A DNA stretch of 64,000 nt, taken from contig CAZHTS010000009.1 in NCBI GenBank assembly GCA_964535315.1, positions 20,962 through 84,961 of the forward strand, given 5' to 3'. The position numbers and the translations under genes were made by a program. Under the pieces are notes generated by a model. That model saw only the letters and a program-made list of their open reading frames with translations. It did no database searches and had not been told where the DNA came from. Of the stretch, positions 43,065 to 53,087 are shown piece after piece. Each line of letters starts with the position of its first letter. Position 1 is the first letter of the stretch. This DNA comes from CAZHTS01 sp964535315. GTDB lineage: Bacteria > Chloroflexota > Anaerolineae > Anaerolineales > Anaerolineaceae.

Positions 43065-43949
43065 ATGAAACAAAAATCGCTGCTCTGGTTTCTCTGCATC
43101 GCTACTGGCGTCGCCTGGATCCTGTTTACCGTGCCGCTGGCTTTCAAGGGCGACCCGGCGGCGTACCCCGTGGCCATGCAGTCCTGCTTTGCCCTGGCCA
43201 TGTGGGCGCCCGGCATTGCTGCCATCGTCGTCACGCTCCGCATAGAGAAACGGCCGTTCAGCACGCTGCGTCTGAACACACTGGGTCCCAAACGCTATTA
43301 CCTGGTGGCCTGGTTCCTGCCGCCGCTGATCACGCTCGCCACCCTGGGGATGACGCTGCTGCTCGGCACCGGCACCTTTGACCGCGAATTGTCCATGATG
43401 CGCGATGCGCTGGCGAATGCCCCACAGGGCACCGCTCTGCCGCCGGTTGAAACGCTGGTCGCCATCCAACTGGCGTTTGCCATCCTGCTGGCGCCGTTCA
43501 TTAACATCCTGTTTGCCCTGGGTGAAGAACTCGGCTGGCGCGGCTTCCTTTTGCCAAAACTCCTGCCCCTCGGGCAGTGGCAGGCCATCCTGCTCAGCGG
43601 GGCCATCTGGGGCCTGTGGCACGCCCCCACCACCCTGCTGCACGGCTACAACTTTCCCCAGCACCACTACCTGGGCGTGGCGATCATGACGGTCGGGTGC
43701 ACGCTGCTCGGGACGATTCTCTCGTGGTTGTATCTCAACACGCGCAGCCCGTGGGTCGCGGCCCTGGGGCATGGGGCGTTCAACGCCTCGCCCGGGCTGG
43801 CGATTTTCTTCCTGAAACCCGACTTCGACACGGCCGTGGCCGGTTCGCCGCTGGGCATGGCAGGCTGGCTGCCGATGGCGCTGATCATCGCCTGGCTGGT
43901 CTGGTCGAAACGCCTGCCGGTGACGCCGCCGGGGTCCGGCGGCGCCTGA
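43065..43949 (+). CDS. CPBP family intramembrane metalloprotease
   Basis: 294 aa, about eight hydrophobic helices. The CPBP/CAAX-protease (Abi) motifs are present: FALGEELGWRGFLLPKL (EExxxR: catalytic Glu pair and Arg), GAIWGLWHAPTTLLHG (FxxxH-type His) and ALGHGAFNASPG (second His with Asn). Bacterial members act in prenyl-protein processing, bacteriocin immunity or regulated membrane proteolysis. Normal GC, unlike the methyltransferase gene just upstream. ATG 43065 has AAGGTGAA before it. Confidence 0.88.
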   Translation: MKQKSLLWFLCIATGVAWILFTVPLAFKGDPAAYPVAMQSCFALAMWAPGIAAIVVTLRIEKRPFSTLRLNTLGPKRYYLVAWFLPPLITLATLGMTLLLGTGTFDRELSMMRDALANAPQGTALPPVETLVAIQLAFAILLAPFINILFALGEELGWRGFLLPKLLPLGQWQAILLSGAIWGLWHAPTTLLHGYNFPQHHYLGVAIMTVGCTLLGTILSWLYLNTRSPWVAALGHGAFNASPGLAIFFLKPDFDTAVAGSPLGMAGWLPMALIIAWLVWSKRLPVTPPGSGGA

Positions 43950-43973
43950 TCAGCAGCATACACAGCCGCGGGC

Positions 43974-44774
43974 CTACACAATGCAAAAAGAGAAGAAGCG
44001 CAGCACCTCAAAATAATCGTCCGCTTCAAAACCGACGGCGTGCGGGCCCAGCGGGCGCGCCCCAGGGTAGAAGGACGAACGCCGGGCTTCGCTGTGCTGC
44101 TTATACCCCAGTTCGACCGAGAAATGGGCCGGCATAGACAGGCGGCAGCGCGCCACGTCGGCGCGCAACGCCGCCTCCACCCCGCTGCGGATGCGTTCGA
44201 TGGCCAGCTGCGGGTGAATGCTGACCGTGGCATTGCCCACACCGCGCTGCACCGGCACGCCGCCGATGGCCGGGATGAGCGCCTGCGCCTCTTGACACAC
44301 CCCCTCATCGCCGGAAAGAAAGACGAACGGCACGCCCAACCACCCGGCAGTGTAAGCCGAGATGGCGAACTCGGAGGCGTACTGCTCGTTAATCTTGACG
44401 TAGCTCATGTTGCCGGTCATGGTATGCGCCAGCGGCGAGCCGTCGGAAGCGGCGCGGGAGTGATAACCGATCGCCAGGGCGGCGTGAAAGGTCTCGTCCA
44501 GTTCCTGCATCATGCAAAACGGGTGGCCGCTCCACGCCCGCACGAGCTGCACCTGGCGCGGCAGGCGCGCCGGGAGCAGATTACGGCCCCAGTCGTGAGC
44601 GTCTTTGACCCAGATTTCGGTCGCCCCGGCGCTCAACGCCGCCTCACAGGCGGCGGCGACCTCGGCGGTCATCTGTTCGCGCAGTTCGGCGTAAAAGCTG
44701 TCTTTCGGGTCGGTCTCGGCCCACACCGTGGCGCCGGTGATGCCTTCGATATCGGCAGTGATATAGACTTTCAT
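43974..44774 (-). CDS. M55 family D-aminopeptidase (DppA-like)
   Basis: 266 aa. It starts with the zinc site of the family, MKVYITADIEGITGATVW (DxEG), then VKDAHDWGRNLLP (Asp/His), SGHPFCMMQELDE (His) and AIGYHSRA (His), as in Bacillus DppA. These enzymes form large ring oligomers and cleave D-amino-acid peptides, perhaps salvaging peptidoglycan peptides. The tail (YFEVLRFFSFCIV) is family-like. The gene is alone, between a convergent CPBP protease gene and a methyltransferase on the same strand. AAGGAG precedes ATG 44774. Confidence 0.9.
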   Translation of the reverse strand: MKVYITADIEGITGATVWAETDPKDSFYAELREQMTAEVAAACEAALSAGATEIWVKDAHDWGRNLLPARLPRQVQLVRAWSGHPFCMMQELDETFHAALAIGYHSRAASDGSPLAHTMTGNMSYVKINEQYASEFAISAYTAGWLGVPFVFLSGDEGVCQEAQALIPAIGGVPVQRGVGNATVSIHPQLAIERIRSGVEAALRADVARCRLSMPAHFSVELGYKQHSEARRSSFYPGARPLGPHAVGFEADDYFEVLRFFSFCIV

Positions 44775-44822
44775 GGCAGACTCCTTTCACGGCTCAACAC
44801 AAAAAATCGATCCGGCCGGGGT

Positions 44823-45458
44823 TCAAAGCGAACCCTGCCGGCGTTTCCGCAACACGTACAGGTTGGAAAAGGCGTACGGATGAGAACGTTCAAACGCCAG
44901 CGCACCGTCGTTCACCCCGGCCGTCCAATCCAGCGCCAGAAAACCGGCGAAACAGGCCGGCTCAAAGCAGCCCCACAGCCCGATAAACCAGCGGTTGCGC
45001 CAACCGGGCTGGCGGGCAAAATCGATCACGTACAACGCACCGCCCGGCTTGAGCACCCGTTCGATCTCGGCAAAGATGCGCCGGCGCAGTCCGGCGTCCA
45101 TCTCGTGCAGCGCAAAGCTGACCATCGCCGCATCAAAAGAACCGTCCGCAAAACGCAATGCATCGGCCGACATGGCCTGCAATTCCAGGTTGGTCACACC
45201 GGCAGCCTGCACCTTACGGCGCGCCACAGCCAGCATGTGGGGCGAAATGTCGATGCCCACGACCTGGTTGTGCGGGTGATGGATGGCCAGGCGCAGAGCG
45301 CTGGCAGCCGTCCCCGAGCACACATCCAGCACGCGCAAAGGGGCATCGGGGATGGCCTCGAGCAGCCCGGTGCGCGGGTTACCCTTGTCATCGAGCAAAA
45401 AGACCCAGTCGAAGACGTCGTAAAATTTGGCGATAGAACGATAAGACGGATCGCTCAT
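44823..45458 (-). CDS. Class I SAM-dependent methyltransferase (UbiE-like)
   Basis: 211 aa. Motif I is LRVLDVCSGTAASALRLA (GxGxxx variant CSGTAAS), motif II is VVGIDISPHMLAVARRK, then MSADALRFADGSFDAAMVSF, an arrangement typical of UbiE/COQ5-like enzymes. The C-terminus has hydrophobic residues (RNRWFIGLWGCFEPACFAGF) and may touch membrane or lipid. ATG overlaps the stop of the LuxR/MalT-type regulator gene by 4 bp, so the two are translationally coupled. That linkage of a regulator with a methyltransferase is worth noting; the substrate is unknown. Confidence 0.87.
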   Translation of the reverse strand: MSDPSYRSIAKFYDVFDWVFLLDDKGNPRTGLLEAIPDAPLRVLDVCSGTAASALRLAIHHPHNQVVGIDISPHMLAVARRKVQAAGVTNLELQAMSADALRFADGSFDAAMVSFALHEMDAGLRRRIFAEIERVLKPGGALYVIDFARQPGWRNRWFIGLWGCFEPACFAGFLALDWTAGVNDGALAFERSHPYAFSNLYVLRKRRQGSL

Positions 45459-48166
45459 GTTGACTCCTCGAGGCCCAACAAGCGAACACGAACGGCGGCC
45501 TGCGCCCGGCCGTGGACGCCCAGTTTGGCATAAATGGCGGTGGTGTGATATTTGACCGTACGCAGCGAGATACCCAGCGTTTGGGCGATTTCCTTGTTGG
45601 TGCAGCCGGCGGCCAGCAGGCGAGCAATTTCCAACTCGCGCCGGCTGAGCGCTTCGAACGACTGCTGCGCGGCGGGCGGAGCAGTCGCCGGCGCCGGGCG
45701 GAAGACCGCCTGCAAGCGCCGGGCATGGTCGGCGGCAGCGCCTTGCTGGCGGGCCAGGGTGGAGAGCAAAGGCTGCACGGGCCGGCCCCCGTCGACGAAG
45801 GGCTGAACGATCCCCAGGGGCCCGGCCAGTTCGAGGGCGGCGCGCAGAGCCTGTAAGCTGCGAGCGCGGCGGCGGCGCGCCTGTTCGAGCAGGGCTTGCA
45901 AGATGAGGACAGGCAGCAGCCAGGCGACGGGTGCAGCCGCCTGGGCGTCTTGCAGCAGCCGGGCAAGCAGGGCCTCAGCCGGCTCCAGGCGCCCATCCGC
46001 CAGATACAGGCGCGCCAGCGCCAGGTATTCGGGCTGGTGCGGATAGCACAGCGCATCTCCGGCGGCAATCTGGCGGTCGTGCAGATATTGCGCCGCCGGT
46101 TCGCTCTGCCCCTGGAGCAGCCAGGCGCGCACCCGCAGTTCGGCCATCCCGGCGCGGTAATATTCGGGGACGGCCTGACCGGCCAGGCGGCGTTCGGCCT
46201 CTTCGAGCAGGGCGGCGGCGTCCGCCGGACGCTGGCGGGCGAGCAGCAGGCGGGCCAGCGCCAGGTAGCCCCAGGCGCACGGCCAGAGATAACCGCGGGC
46301 AAGAGCCAGTTCCAGCCCCTGGCGGATGAAACGTTCGGCCTCGTCCAGTTCGCCGCGCAGGCACAAGACATAGCCCCAGGTGATCGCCAGATCGGCGGCG
46401 ATGGTGGAACGTTCTAATCCACCCGGCTGCATCTGAGCCAGGCCTTCCCGGCACACCTCTCCGGCGTGCGGCAGGTCGCCCTGCAAACACAGCACAATCG
46501 CCAGGTTGGCAAGGGCGGTCAGTTGCAGATACGGCCGGCGGGCGCGCCGGCCGTCTTCGATGGCGGCCGAGAGGGCGCGGGCCGCCCCCGGCAGGTCGCC
46601 GCTGGCGCGGCAGGCGTTGCCCAACACCAGCAGCAGGCCGCAGCGCCGGCCGGCGTCCTCGGGCCGGTTGAAATCATCCAGCGCCCGCCGGGCGTGTTGA
46701 AAGAGGGCGGGCCAATCGCCGTGGAAAGAAGCGACGTAGGCGCGCAAGGCGGCAGCCTGTCCGTCCCACGCTGCGCCGCCCTCATCGCCGGTCGCCCCCT
46801 GGCGGATGTGGCTTTCGATACCGGCGACGCATTCGGAAGCCTGCGCCAGTTGCCCGGTGGAGATCAGCATCGAGACCTGCCAGATCCACAACTGGGGGTA
46901 GCGGCGTTTCTCGGCGGCGGGCAGGGCGTCGATCCAGGCCAGCAGGGTGGCGTGCTCGCCGCGGCCCCACAGTTCCTCGGCGATGGCATCGGCCAGCCGC
47001 GCCGCGCATGCATAATCTTCCGCCTGCAGGGCGTGCGCCACGGCCTGGCGCAGCAGCCCATTTTGTTCGTACCAGGCCGCGGCGCGGCGGTGCAAAAGCG
47101 GCAGGGCGTTCGCGTCCAGGTGCGCCAGGCGGCTGCGTAAAAAGTCGGCAAACAGGTGATGGTAACGATACCAGTAGCGCCGGTCGTCCAACGGAATGAT
47201 GAACAGGTTGCGGCTTTCCAATTCAGCCAGCGCCGGCGGGGCGGCATCCAGCAGCGCGGCGCATAACGGATCGCACAACTGCTCCAACAGTGCGGTGCGC
47301 AGCAAAAAATTCTGAACCGCCGGCGGCTGGCGGTCGAAGGCTTCTTCGAGCAGGTAATCTTGAATGTAACGGCTGCTGCCCGAGAAAGACGCCACCCGCT
47401 GCGCCAGGCCGGCCGGGTCGCCGGCGATGGCCGGGTCACGTAATGATAGGGCCGCCATCTGCAAACCGGCGGCCCAACCTTCGGTGCTGGCGTGCAAGGC
47501 AGCCAGGGCAGCATCCGGCAGGTTCAAACCCCAACCCGAGTTCAGATACAACCCGGTTTCGGCCAGCGAGAGCGGAAGATCCGACTGGCGGATTTCGAGC
47601 AGTTGGCCGCGCCCGCGCAGCAGGCCGAGGGCAAAAGGCGGGTCGTGACGGGTGAGCAGCAGCAGGTGAAAATGCGGCGGGATACGCTCGATAAAAAAGG
47701 TCAGCGCCCGGTGCAGTTCGGGGTTGTGGATGAAATGATAATCGTCCAGAACGAGGACCAACGGGCGGGCGAGGGGGGCCAGGTCATTGACCAGGGCGAC
47801 CAGCGCCTCTTCCAGGTCGGGGTCTGCGCCGGCCTGTATATATTGCACGGTGTGACTGCCGAGACCGGGCTGGCAGGTTTGCAGAGCGGCAACCAGACCG
47901 GAACAAAACACCGCCGGGTCGTTGTCGTGCTCGTCCAGCGAAAGCCAGGCCAGCCACGGCGCCGCATCGCCCGGTGCAGCGCGCAAAACGGCCGCCCAAC
48001 TGGCGACCAGGGTGGTCTTGCCCGATCCGGCCGGGGCCGAGAGCAACCCCAGGCGGCAGCCTGGACGCACACATTCCTGCAGGACAGCCAACAGGTGCGG
48101 TCGCTCCACCAGGTATTTGCCCGGCGGCGGGATGAAGAATTTTGTAGCCAGCAGCGGCGCAGACAC
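45455..48166 (-). CDS. MalT-like LuxR-family ATP-dependent regulator
   Basis: 903 aa STAND-type activator. The N-terminal NTPase has Walker A SAPAGSGKTTLV (residues about 43-54) and Walker B LVLVLDDYHFIHN (about 135-147). Next come a winged/arm region (STEGWAAGLQMAALSLRD) and a long TPR-like helical region (about 340-800). At the C-terminus is a LuxR HTH (about 840-895: LSRRELEIARLLAAGCTNKE, ISLRTVKYHTTAIYAKLGV). Inducer binding plus ATP would drive oligomerisation and activation, as with MalT. It begins with GTG at 48166. The inducer is unknown; the coupled methyltransferase is the likely co-regulated gene. Confidence 0.92.
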   Translation of the reverse strand: MSAPLLATKFFIPPPGKYLVERPHLLAVLQECVRPGCRLGLLSAPAGSGKTTLVASWAAVLRAAPGDAAPWLAWLSLDEHDNDPAVFCSGLVAALQTCQPGLGSHTVQYIQAGADPDLEEALVALVNDLAPLARPLVLVLDDYHFIHNPELHRALTFFIERIPPHFHLLLLTRHDPPFALGLLRGRGQLLEIRQSDLPLSLAETGLYLNSGWGLNLPDAALAALHASTEGWAAGLQMAALSLRDPAIAGDPAGLAQRVASFSGSSRYIQDYLLEEAFDRQPPAVQNFLLRTALLEQLCDPLCAALLDAAPPALAELESRNLFIIPLDDRRYWYRYHHLFADFLRSRLAHLDANALPLLHRRAAAWYEQNGLLRQAVAHALQAEDYACAARLADAIAEELWGRGEHATLLAWIDALPAAEKRRYPQLWIWQVSMLISTGQLAQASECVAGIESHIRQGATGDEGGAAWDGQAAALRAYVASFHGDWPALFQHARRALDDFNRPEDAGRRCGLLLVLGNACRASGDLPGAARALSAAIEDGRRARRPYLQLTALANLAIVLCLQGDLPHAGEVCREGLAQMQPGGLERSTIAADLAITWGYVLCLRGELDEAERFIRQGLELALARGYLWPCAWGYLALARLLLARQRPADAAALLEEAERRLAGQAVPEYYRAGMAELRVRAWLLQGQSEPAAQYLHDRQIAAGDALCYPHQPEYLALARLYLADGRLEPAEALLARLLQDAQAAAPVAWLLPVLILQALLEQARRRRARSLQALRAALELAGPLGIVQPFVDGGRPVQPLLSTLARQQGAAADHARRLQAVFRPAPATAPPAAQQSFEALSRRELEIARLLAAGCTNKEIAQTLGISLRTVKYHTTAIYAKLGVHGRAQAAVRVRLLGLEEST

Positions 48167-48349
48167 CGATAACCCTCACAAAATGGTTCGAGGTAAGGCA
48201 AATTGATTGTACCCGATTACAGCCGCCTGTACCAAACCCATACCTTTTGCAGCTTCCGGTACGTGGTCAAGACGCTCACCGGCAGGTATACTCATCTCTG
48301 TTGGCGCCAAAATTGTGGACGGACGAAAATGTAAAAAGGAAACAAAAAA

Positions 48350-49285
48350 ATGACCAGTTTGAGAAGTCAACTCATCTACCTGACCTGGCGTTACCGGCAT
48401 CTGTTTCACCTGCAGATGAAACGCGAACGTTGGGACGAACATACTTCCATCGCGGCCTTCCGGCAGCGCTGTGAAGAAGGCGCCAAACGGGCCGGCAAAC
48501 TGCCGGTAGGGATCGAAATCACCCCGCTGGCCATCCCCGGGCTGGCGCCCGACCTGGCGGCCGAATGGATCCGCCCCGCCGGCGCAGACGACGAAAAAGT
48601 GATCTTCTATACCCACGGCGGCGGATACGTCTCGGGCACCTGCTCCGACCACCTCAATTTTGTAGCCAAGGTTGCCCACCAGAGCGGCGTGCGTACGCTG
48701 CTGTACGAGTACCGCCTGGCGCCCGAACACCCTTATCCGGCGGCGTTGGAGGACACACTGACCGCCTACCGCTGGATGTTGGGCCAGGGGATCCAGCCGG
48801 CCAACGTCATCATCGCCGGCGAGTCGGCCGGCGGCGGATTGTGCCTGGCCACTCTGTTGGCGATACGCGACCAGGGGCTCGGGCTGCCGGCGGCGGGGGT
48901 GGCGCTTTCACCCTACACCGATCTGACGCTGAGCGGCGAGTCGCATCACGCCAACGTGAAGGTCTGTCTGTCGCCGGAAAACATGGGCGCCGTGTGCAGT
49001 CGCTATTACTACGCCGGCAACGATCCGCGCCTGCCGTACATCTCGCCGTTGTTCGGCGATCTGCACGGGCTGCCGCCGCTGCTCATCTATGTGGGCAGTT
49101 ACGAGACCCTGCTGGATGACTCGACGCGCTTTGCGGCCAAGGCCCAGGCCGCCGGGGTGGATGTGCGCCTGCACGTCGAGGAAAAAATGATGCACTGCTA
49201 CCCGCTGCTTGCGCCGCTCTTCCCCGAAGCCACGCGGGCCATGAACGACATCAGCGCGTTCATCCGTTCGCACCTGGGGTATTAA
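48350..49285 (+). CDS. Alpha/beta hydrolase, hormone-sensitive-lipase (HSL) family
   Basis: 311 aa. Oxyanion motif YTHGGGYVSG, nucleophile elbow IIAGESAGGGLC (Ser), acid in GLPPLLIYVGSYETLLDDS (Asp) and His in EEKMMHCYPLL. This is the HSL/bacterial family IV esterase arrangement; such enzymes hydrolyse short acyl esters. There is no signal peptide, so it is cytoplasmic. It has AAAGGAAAC before ATG 48350. It is divergent from the LuxR regulator, across a 183-bp gap with a TATACT -10-like box (48285-48290), and could be a second target of it. Confidence 0.88.
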   Translation: MTSLRSQLIYLTWRYRHLFHLQMKRERWDEHTSIAAFRQRCEEGAKRAGKLPVGIEITPLAIPGLAPDLAAEWIRPAGADDEKVIFYTHGGGYVSGTCSDHLNFVAKVAHQSGVRTLLYEYRLAPEHPYPAALEDTLTAYRWMLGQGIQPANVIIAGESAGGGLCLATLLAIRDQGLGLPAAGVALSPYTDLTLSGESHHANVKVCLSPENMGAVCSRYYYAGNDPRLPYISPLFGDLHGLPPLLIYVGSYETLLDDSTRFAAKAQAAGVDVRLHVEEKMMHCYPLLAPLFPEATRAMNDISAFIRSHLGY

Positions 49286-49290
49286 ATTTC

Positions 49291-49455
49291 AGCCCTCGCA
49301 AGTCTTGAAGACCTGCGAGGGCTGGTCCGGCAGAGGTCCCGCCAGATGTGCCCTGCTTAAACAGGATGGGCAGGATCGGCAGGATGAAGGGCCTGTTGGG
49401 GCTCTTCCAGGTCTAAAGGCCCTCTCTGCGTCCTTGGGTTAAATCTTTTGGCCTG
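49291..49455 (+). repeat. Composite intergenic repeat (palindrome A then module B)
   Basis: In the 173-bp convergent gap. The palindrome at 49291-49323 has arms AGCCCTCGCA / TGCGAGGGCT. Then AAACAGGATGGGCAGGATCG (49359 on), GTTGGGGCTCTTCCAGG and GCGTCCTTGGGTTAAATCTT. It is the same set of modules as at 20338-20471, in the other order. Confidence 0.7.
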
Positions 49456-49458
49456 TGG

Positions 49459-50655
<1,197 letters not shown>

Positions 50656-50661
50656 AAAGGC

Positions 50662-51423
50662 TTACTCCCAGTTCTTGAGCATTTCTTTGACCGAGCGGCT
50701 CATCTCGATCGAAAAATCGGCGACGAACTTGCGCAAATAGAGCATCTGCCCGGCGTTCTCGGCCTCGGCGCCAAAGCTGCCGCCGGCCGAACGCGAGGCA
50801 AACATCGCCTCCATCTCGGCGCCGCTCAGGCGGTGGTACCCATTTTTATAGACGACGTACTCGCGCCCAAAGCGCTCGGTGCGGCGTTTGGGCCCCTCGC
50901 CGGCCGGATAACCAAAACACACCAGGGTGACCGGCAGTGTATAGGGCGGCAGGTCGAACAACTGGCGGTGCGTCTCGTAATTTTCGAGGATGTCGCCGAT
51001 GTAACACGAGCCAATCCCCAGCGATTCGGCGGCGATCACCGCCTGGTGTGCGGCGATCAACGCATCACAGCAGGCCAGCAGCAGATCGCCGGTCTGCGGG
51101 GTACGGTACGGCCGGCCCAATTCAGCGCAGCGCCGCTCGACCTCGCAGTGCAGGAAGTAATCCCACCAGCGCTGGTAGTCGGCCAGGAAGAGCAGCACGT
51201 ACGGCGCCCGGGCGATGAAGGGTTGATGGTCACAGCTCACCGCCAGGCGATCCTTCAGCGCCTGATCTTCGACCTCGATGATCGAGTACAACATCATGTT
51301 GCCGGCGGTCGGGGCGCGCAGGGTGGCCTGCAAGATGGCGTCCTTTTCCTCCTGGCTTAAAGGTTTGTCCTGATAGGCGCGCAGCGAGCGACGCCGTTCC
51401 ATGATTTCCAGGGTGGAGTTCAT
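50662..51423 (-). CDS. Nitroreductase family FMN oxidoreductase
   Basis: 253 aa. The family's FMN phosphate motif is ERRRSLRAYQDKPLSQEE, the middle segment is RAPTAGNMMLYSI, and AAESLGIGSCYIGDI precedes a C-terminal GYPAGEGPKRRTER (FMN-binding Arg/Lys). It would reduce nitro or other acceptors with NAD(P)H as a dimer. It has an additional C-terminal tail of about 40 aa beyond the usual core. The gene shares its strand with the beta-lactamase-fold gene downstream and lies about 100 bp after lpd. Confidence 0.87.
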   Translation of the reverse strand: MNSTLEIMERRRSLRAYQDKPLSQEEKDAILQATLRAPTAGNMMLYSIIEVEDQALKDRLAVSCDHQPFIARAPYVLLFLADYQRWWDYFLHCEVERRCAELGRPYRTPQTGDLLLACCDALIAAHQAVIAAESLGIGSCYIGDILENYETHRQLFDLPPYTLPVTLVCFGYPAGEGPKRRTERFGREYVVYKNGYHRLSGAEMEAMFASRSAGGSFGAEAENAGQMLYLRKFVADFSIEMSRSVKEMLKNWE

Positions 51424-51520
51424 ACCTTTCCTTTCGGTTACAGGGAGTGGTGAAAAGAACAGGTGGAGCGCACAGATTTGCGCCCCACCTGAAAAAACTC
51501 GTCCGGCGCGGGCCGCACAC

Positions 51521-52918
51521 TCAGATGTGGATGGCGTGCCCCTCGGCGCCCTCGGCGGCCTCCATCAAAACCTCGCTTAACGTCGGGTGAGCGTGGACGT
51601 TACGGGCGATCTCGGCCGCGGTCAGTTCCATGCGCTGCGCCAGGGTCAGCTCGGGCAGCAGTTCAGAAACCTCGGGGCCCACCAGGTGGGCGCCCAGAAT
51701 CTCGCCGTAACGGGCGTCGGTGATGATCTTGGCAAAGCCGCCCGACTCGCCCAACCCCAACGATTTCCCATTCGCCAGGAAGGGGAAGCGCCCGACCCTG
51801 ACCTCGTAGCCCTTCTCTTTGGCCTGGGCCTCGGTCAGCCCAAACGAAGCGACCTGCGGCTGCGAGTAGGTGGCGCGCGGCATCATGGTGTAATCCAGTT
51901 TGACCGTCTCGACCCCGGCAATGTGCTCGGCGCACACGATGCCCTGCGCCGAAGCGACGTGCGCCAGCAGCAGTTGCCCGGTTACGTCGCCGATGGCCCA
52001 GATGCCGGGCACATTGGTGGCCATGCGTTCGTCGATCTTGATGAAGCCGCGCTCGTTCAACGCCACGCCGGCCGTTTCCAGGCCGAGGTCGGCGCTGTTC
52101 GGTTTGAAGCCAATGGCAATCAACGCCTGTTCGGCCTCGAGCGTCTTCTCGCCATCCTCGCCGCTCACCTTGACCACCACGCCCGTCTCAGCGGCGGTGA
52201 CCGACTGGACGCGGTGCCCGGTCAGCACCTTAATCTTGCGCTTGTTGAAGGCTTTGGCCAGTTCGGCGCTGGATTCTTCGTCCTCCAACGGCAGGATACG
52301 CGGCAGCATTTCGACCATCGTCACCTGCGCGCCGTACGAATTCCACACCGTGGCGAACTCGGCGCCAATCGCCCCGGCGCCGATGATGATGACCGAGGCC
52401 GGCAGCTTTTCCTGCAAGATGGCCTCCCAATAGGTCAGGATGCGTTCGCCGTCGGCCTTCACGCCGGGGATCATGCTGGCGTAAGCGCCGGTGGCCAGGA
52501 CGATGTTGCGCCCCTTCAACTCCTGCGTCTTGCCCTCGGCGTCGCTGACCGTCACGGTATCGCGGCCGGTCAGGCGTGCGGTGGCCAGATAGACATCGAT
52601 ATTGTGCTTCTTCATCAACGAAGCGACGCCCTTGGTCAGGCGGTTCGAGACCTGGCGGCTGCGGCTGACGGCCGCGCCGTAGTCCAGCTTGAGGTTCTCA
52701 AGTGAAATCCCGAATTCTTTGCTGCGTTCGCGCAGCGTGTGCGCCAATTCGGCGTTCTTGAGCAGCGCCTTGGAGGGGATACAGCCCACATTCAGGCAGA
52801 CGCCGCCCAACCATTTCTTTTCCACAACGGCCGTCTTGAGGCCCAGCTGCGCTGCCCGGATGGCGCACACATAGCCGCCCGGGCCGCCGCCGATGACAAT
52901 TACATCGTATTCTGGCAT
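51521..52918 (-). CDS. lpdA: Dihydrolipoyl dehydrogenase (E3)
   Basis: 465 aa flavoprotein. FAD motif VIGGGPGGYVCAIRAAQLG, redox-active disulfide GGVCLNVGCIPSKAL (CxxxxC), NAD motif VIIGAGAIGAEFATVW, second FAD site IWAIGDVTG, and C-terminal catalytic NVHAHPTLSEVLMEA (His-Glu pair). It reoxidises the lipoyl arms of the E2 encoded upstream with NAD+. A 169-bp gap separates it from E2, with a TATAAT-like box at about 52932-52937, so it may also have its own promoter. It completes the four-gene complex. Confidence 0.95.
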   Translation of the reverse strand: MPEYDVIVIGGGPGGYVCAIRAAQLGLKTAVVEKKWLGGVCLNVGCIPSKALLKNAELAHTLRERSKEFGISLENLKLDYGAAVSRSRQVSNRLTKGVASLMKKHNIDVYLATARLTGRDTVTVSDAEGKTQELKGRNIVLATGAYASMIPGVKADGERILTYWEAILQEKLPASVIIIGAGAIGAEFATVWNSYGAQVTMVEMLPRILPLEDEESSAELAKAFNKRKIKVLTGHRVQSVTAAETGVVVKVSGEDGEKTLEAEQALIAIGFKPNSADLGLETAGVALNERGFIKIDERMATNVPGIWAIGDVTGQLLLAHVASAQGIVCAEHIAGVETVKLDYTMMPRATYSQPQVASFGLTEAQAKEKGYEVRVGRFPFLANGKSLGLGESGGFAKIITDARYGEILGAHLVGPEVSELLPELTLAQRMELTAAEIARNVHAHPTLSEVLMEAAEGAEGHAIHI

Positions 52919-53087
52919 AGCAACCTCAAAATTATAGATGAAAGGATCGGGTTTGCCGGTAAATCCAAACCCGTATGGTATTGTTTTCGCTAACCGTCAA
53001 ACCAGCCTCGGGGATGCCGCCCGAGGTACGGGGTAAGTATATAGCAAATGAAGCGCCGATGCAAACCGCTGCCACGTTTGTATCACC

